Below, piece by piece: positions 5,701 through 7,602 of a stretch of DNA of 7,602 nucleotides (position 1 is the first letter of the stretch; each line of letters starts with the position of its first letter). This DNA comes from an uncultured Oscillospiraceae bacterium (lineage in GTDB: Bacteria; Bacillota; Clostridia; Oscillospirales; Ruminococcaceae). Made by a program: the position numbers and the translations under genes. The stretch is taken from positions 17,868-25,469 of the forward strand of contig CAJUMG010000010.1 in the NCBI GenBank assembly GCA_910587335.1. Direction: 5' to 3'. The notes below the pieces were generated by a model that was not told the origin of the DNA, made no database searches, and worked only from the letters and a program-made list of their open reading frames with translations.

Positions 5701-6217
5701 CATCGAAGGTGCTTAGAAACCGGCGGAACCTGCCTCGAAGACGAAAAATTTTAACAGATACGTTTTTCTCGGTCAAAGAATATTTTTCAGCCAGCTCTTT
5801 GTAATGAAAGCCAGTAATAAAATCGATAAATAGGCGGCGGTCGCTTTCAGGCAGTTTCGTTAGAAAAAGTCCCAGCTTTTGCTGGAACTCCCTTATAGAA
5901 AAATCCGCCCAAACTGCATCCTGTACATTAGAAGAAAAATCTTCGTAATCATCCATTTCTTGTATTGGTACAAACTGACGCAGATAGTCAAAACAAATGT
6001 TTCGAACTGTAACAATCAAATACCGCTTCGTGCGAATAGAACAAGGATCCTCGATATGCTGAATGTGCTGAAGGATTTTTACATATGCATCATGAACCAA
6101 TTCTTCAGCAATAATAGGAGATTTAACAATTGATATAGCGTATCCTATTAAACTTTTGGCATACATGTTATATAGCCGCGCAAATTTTTCGGAATGCTCC
6201 GTTTCCTGTCCGGCCAT
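5687..6217 (-). CDS. ECF-type sigma-70 family RNA polymerase sigma factor
   Basis: A 176-residue alternative sigma factor with only regions 2 and 4. Region 2 spans about 12-82: FARLYNMYAKSLIGYAISIV, then IAEELVHDAYVKILQHI for core and -10 contacts, then RYLIVTVRNICFDYLR. Region 4 spans about 112-170: LTKLPESDRRLFIDFITGFHYKEL, then the DNA-reading helix-turn-helix YKELAEKYSLTEKNVSVKIFRLRGRFRRFL. The sequence is full length for an ECF factor. No anti-sigma gene is adjacent on either side within the window, and the gene ends in a terminator stem, so it stands alone or is controlled post-translationally from elsewhere. Its target genes cannot be told. AAAGGA lies about 13-14 bases before the ATG, longer than usual, so translation may be weak. 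The gene is clearly more AT-rich than sipL. Confidence 0.85.
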   Translation of the reverse strand: MAGQETEHSEKFARLYNMYAKSLIGYAISIVKSPIIAEELVHDAYVKILQHIQHIEDPCSIRTKRYLIVTVRNICFDYLRQFVPIQEMDDYEDFSSNVQDAVWADFSIREFQQKLGLFLTKLPESDRRLFIDFITGFHYKELAEKYSLTEKNVSVKIFRLRGRFRRFLSTFDEKCP

Positions 6218-6310
6218 ACTTTAAGTTTCGTTCCTTTGGTGTCTATTTCATTTTATTATATCAAATGACGCTTTGACAGAAAAGTTCAATATAATGTGCC
6301 ATTTTTCTTT

Positions 6311-6694
6311 TTATTTTTCAAACTGATAATCGCATTTTTGGCATTGTAATAGGGCTTTTTCTGTGTCATCTTTATAATATGCACCCGACCATCTACATAT
6401 ATTTTGTAAAATTGGCACAACAGAGCGGCCTTTGTAGGTTAAGCTATATTCAACCCTTGGCGGGATTTCATTGAATTGCCTTCGTTCGATTATTTCATCG
6501 GCGATGAGTTCTTTTAAAGTAGCCGCTAAAACAGCATCGGTGATATTTGTCATTTCTTTGCGCAACGCACTGTACCGCAATGTTTCTTTAGAGGATAGTA
6601 CGCAAATCACTCTGGATTTCCATTTTCCGCCAAATATATCAAGCCCATATTCTAATGGACAGCGAATATCCTTTTTAAGCTTTGGTTCATACAT
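6311..6694 (-). CDS. HxlR/DUF24 family winged-helix transcriptional regulator
   Basis: A 127-residue DNA-binding regulator of the HxlR (DUF24) family, relatives of MarR, several of which sense quinones, aldehydes or disulfide stress. Visible: the N-terminal signature RCPLEYGLDIFGGKWKSRVICVL (11-33), with C12 at the position of the redox Cys of YodB/HypR-type members. Next come the recognition region YSALRKEMTNITDAVLAATLKEL (41-63) and the wing IERRQFNEIPPRVEYSLTYKGR (69-90). An unusual CQKC pair (118-121) sits at the C-terminus. The start at 6694 is backed by AAGGGGTGA 6 bases upstream. It is divergent from the alpha-beta barrel gene at 6861, which is its likely target. The 6218-6310 gap to the sigma factor gene holds no terminator I can see, so read-through into that gene is possible. 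Confidence 0.92.
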   Translation of the reverse strand: MYEPKLKKDIRCPLEYGLDIFGGKWKSRVICVLSSKETLRYSALRKEMTNITDAVLAATLKELIADEIIERRQFNEIPPRVEYSLTYKGRSVVPILQNICRWSGAYYKDDTEKALLQCQKCDYQFEK

Positions 6695-6715
6695 TTTTGC
6701 TCACCCCTTGTCGTA

Positions 6716-6744
6716 AGTATAGCAATTAAACTATTAAATTACAA
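6716..6744 (-). promoter_or_regulatory. Promoter of the hxlR gene
   Basis: On the minus strand, TTGTAA (6744-6739), a 17-base spacer and TATACT (6721-6716). The -10 sits in the 9-base block GCTATACTT that is repeated in the opposite promoter. Transcription would begin near 6709, right at the ribosome binding site. The inverted repeat arm at 6729-6738 lies inside the spacer, so bound repressor would block this promoter. Confidence 0.6.
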
Positions 6745-6766
6745 GCAACTCATTATTTTAATAGTT
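6729..6766. promoter_or_regulatory. Candidate HxlR operator (10-bp perfect inverted repeat)
   Basis: AACTATTAAA (6729-6738) and TTTAATAGTT (6757-6766) are a perfect 10-base inverted repeat with 18 bases between them, in the divergent intergenic region. The left arm overlaps the hxlR promoter spacer. A dimeric winged-helix regulator could bind both arms. The region is AT-rich, so chance repeats are easier; assignment is inference. Confidence 0.45.
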
Positions 6767-6787
6767 ACTAATAAATTTGCTGATATA

Positions 6788-6816
6788 TTGATAATGAAAA
6801 GCTATATCGCTATACT
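6788..6816 (+). promoter_or_regulatory. Promoter of the alpha-beta barrel protein gene
   Basis: TTGATA (6788-6793), a 17-base spacer and TATACT (6811-6816). The -10 is embedded in GCTATACTT (6809-6817), the exact inverse of AAGTATAGC at 6715-6723, and a partial direct copy GCTATA precedes it at 6801-6806. Start site near 6823, leader of about 38 nt. Confidence 0.68.
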
Positions 6817-6860
6817 TTAGTCAAGCTTAACAAAAGCTGCAAAAATTAGGGGGTCTTAAT

Positions 6861-7151
6861 ATGAAAGTAAATGCCTATCTTGAAATTACAATGAAGATTA
6901 ACAACGAAAATCGTCCGGCAGCCGCAAAGGTTTATACAGATTATCGCCAGCCTTTTCTGGATACAATCAAAGGCGCGTTGACGAAAGAGCTGCTCATCCG
7001 CGATGAGGATGTGCAGGTGCTGCACGGCTTTGAGAGTGTAGAATGCGCACAGGCGTATCTGAAAAGCGAAATGTTCCAGAACGATGTTTTTGTAGGGTTA
7101 AAGCCTCTTTGGAGTGCCGATCCAGATGTAAAAATTTACAGCGTCGCTTAA
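6861..7151 (+). CDS. Small ABM-like (dimeric alpha-beta barrel) protein, possible HxlR target
   Basis: A 96-residue soluble protein with no signal peptide or membrane segment. Its order of secondary structure resembles antibiotic-biosynthesis-monooxygenase-like dimeric alpha-beta barrels: strand NAYLEITMKI (4-13), helix NRPAAAKVYTDYRQPFLDTIKG (17-38), strands KELLIRDEDVQVLHGFES (42-59), helix VECAQAYLKSEMFQNDVFVGL (60-80) and strand DVKIYSVA (89-96). The core motif QVLHGFES.E.A..YL.SE.F resembles such proteins in anaerobes that I recall as hypothetical. AGGGGG lies 7 bases before the ATG. The divergent HxlR regulator and shared promoter motif suggest induction by an electrophile or quinone-like stress. 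The fold call is moderate, and the catalytic activity is not shown by any residue I can name. Confidence 0.75.
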   Translation: MKVNAYLEITMKINNENRPAAAKVYTDYRQPFLDTIKGALTKELLIRDEDVQVLHGFESVECAQAYLKSEMFQNDVFVGLKPLWSADPDVKIYSVA

Positions 7152-7214
7152 ATCATAAAAGCTGAAGCATGTATAAAAATGATCGTTTTTTGGCCTTTTT
7201 AAATTATGAAGGAT

Positions 7215-7261
7215 AAAAAACATCGCTATGGACATATATTTTGTCTCTGGCGATGTTTTTT
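7215..7261. terminator. Bidirectional terminator between the barrel protein gene and arsR
   Basis: A 12-bp perfect stem, AAAAAACATCGC (7215-7226) with GCGATGTTTTTT (7250-7261). A further short internal pairing (GACA 7231-7234 with TGTC 7242-7245) lies inside the loop. A-rich and T-rich arms let it serve both convergent genes. A small GCTTG-TAG-CAAGC hairpin follows at 7263-7275, immediately before the arsR stop codon. Confidence 0.87.
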
Positions 7262-7275
7262 TGCTTGTAGCAAGC

Positions 7276-7602
7276 TTATTTGTCGCCTTTGTCTTTTTTC
7301 GTGTGGCGAATGTGTTCCAACCCGGTTGATATAATCGCATCTACATGATCGTCATCTAATGCATAGAAAATGTTTTTGCCATCCCGCCGCGTTCGCACCA
7401 AATGGCTGGCCCGCAGCAGCCTTAGCTGATGGCTGACCGCCGATTGACTGGCGCCTGTCAGCTCTGCGATATCATACACACACATTTCTGTTTTGGATAA
7501 AGCACACATAATGCGTATACGGGAACTGTCTGAAAAAACCTTGAACAGCTCCGCCAGCTCGAACAGATCGTCTTCACTCGGAAGATGGGAGCGAGCAAAA
7601 TC
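7276..7602 (-). CDS. ArsR/SmtB family metal-sensing repressor (CzrA-like), N-terminus outside window
   Basis: A winged-helix repressor that releases DNA when it binds metal. The frame is open to the right edge, so a short N-terminal part is missing; 108 residues are visible. In visible numbering: LFELAELFKVFSDSSRIRIMCAL (13-35), MCVYDIAELTGASQSAVSHQLRLLRASHLV (40-69, with the SQSAVSHQLRLL recognition helix at 52-63) and the wing TRRDGKNIFYALDD (71-84). The last helix carries D84-x-H86-(10)-H97-x-x-H100, the complete alpha5 ligand set of S. aureus CzrA (D, H, H, H), which senses Zn(II)/Co(II). At the alpha3N site only one Cys (C41) remains; the second Cys of the CadC CxC motif is Tyr, so Cd/Pb thiolate sensing is unlikely. 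The regulated transporter gene is not in the window and is expected upstream or elsewhere. Confidence 0.92.
   Translation of the reverse strand, partial: DFARSHLPSEDDLFELAELFKVFSDSSRIRIMCALSKTEMCVYDIAELTGASQSAVSHQLRLLRASHLVRTRRDGKNIFYALDDDHVDAIISTGLEHIRHTKKDKGDK

Noticed and set aside
6255..6290. Possible promoter of the sigma factor gene (minus strand TATAAT at 6260-6255; TGAAC/CGTC pair resembling an ECF autoregulated promoter)
   Set aside because: No acceptable -35 lies 16-18 bases from the TATAAT, and the GAAC to CGTC distance is about 13 bases instead of about 16. Not strong enough to annotate.
6273..6295. Perfect TTGACA and TATAAT hexamers on the plus strand
   Set aside because: The spacer is only 11 bases, too short for a sigma-70 type promoter, and the transcript would run antisense into the end of hxlR.
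1..7602. tRNA/rRNA genes, CRISPR arrays, insertion sequences, attachment sites
   Set aside because: No cloverleaf-like segments, regularly spaced repeats, transposase-like frames or terminal repeats were seen on either strand by reading; this is not a computed search.

Overview
The window looks like part of a chromosome from a spore-forming, low-to-mid-GC Firmicute, most likely a Clostridia member of the Oscillospiraceae/Ruminococcaceae type. This rests on strong AGGAGG/AAGGGG ribosome binding sites, a SipL-type spore morphogenesis protein (DUF3794 repeats plus LysM), a PepV/Sapep-type dipeptidase, sigma-A promoters with 17-base spacers, and compact U-tailed terminators between nearly all genes. 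No tRNA, rRNA, CRISPR array, transposon or phage gene was seen. The assignment comes from protein-family recognition by eye; no search was run.

Layout, left to right. (1) 2-973 (+): C-terminal two thirds of an M20 dipeptidase, then a terminator. (2) 1213-1542 (+): a DUF1622 membrane protein behind a good sigma-A promoter and a leader of about 145 nt. (3) 1703-2605 and 2602-2775 (+): a MerR-family regulator and a 57-residue membrane protein overlapping by ATGA. They are expressed from a promoter with the 19-base spacer typical of MerR-controlled promoters. (4) 2822-3559 (-): TcdA (tRNA ct6A cyclase), convergent with the previous unit and sharing a bidirectional terminator. (5) 3743-3904 (-): a 53-residue gene with a strong ribosome binding site. 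(6) 4047-5582 (+): sipL, divergent from gene 5 and preceded by a candidate sigma-E promoter. (7) 5687-6217 (-): an ECF-type sigma factor without an adjacent anti-sigma gene. (8) 6311-6694 (-) and 6861-7151 (+): an HxlR/DUF24 regulator divergent from a small, probably dimeric alpha-beta barrel protein. (9) 7276 to the right edge (-): an ArsR/SmtB metal sensor, cut by the window end, with the complete CzrA-type zinc ligand set.

The left part (1-5600) is mostly housekeeping and sporulation and looks near 50% GC. From about 5700 to 7270 the DNA is visibly more AT-rich and is dominated by regulators (sigma factor, HxlR, then ArsR), so this part looks accessory. Two local circuits stand out. One is the self-contained merR plus small membrane protein unit. 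The other is the hxlR/barrel-protein divergon, where both promoters use the same 9-base block as -10 element and a 10-base inverted repeat sits over the hxlR promoter. I see no clear multi-gene defence or biosynthetic system. The best candidates for something undescribed are these two circuits and the 53-residue gene divergent from sipL.
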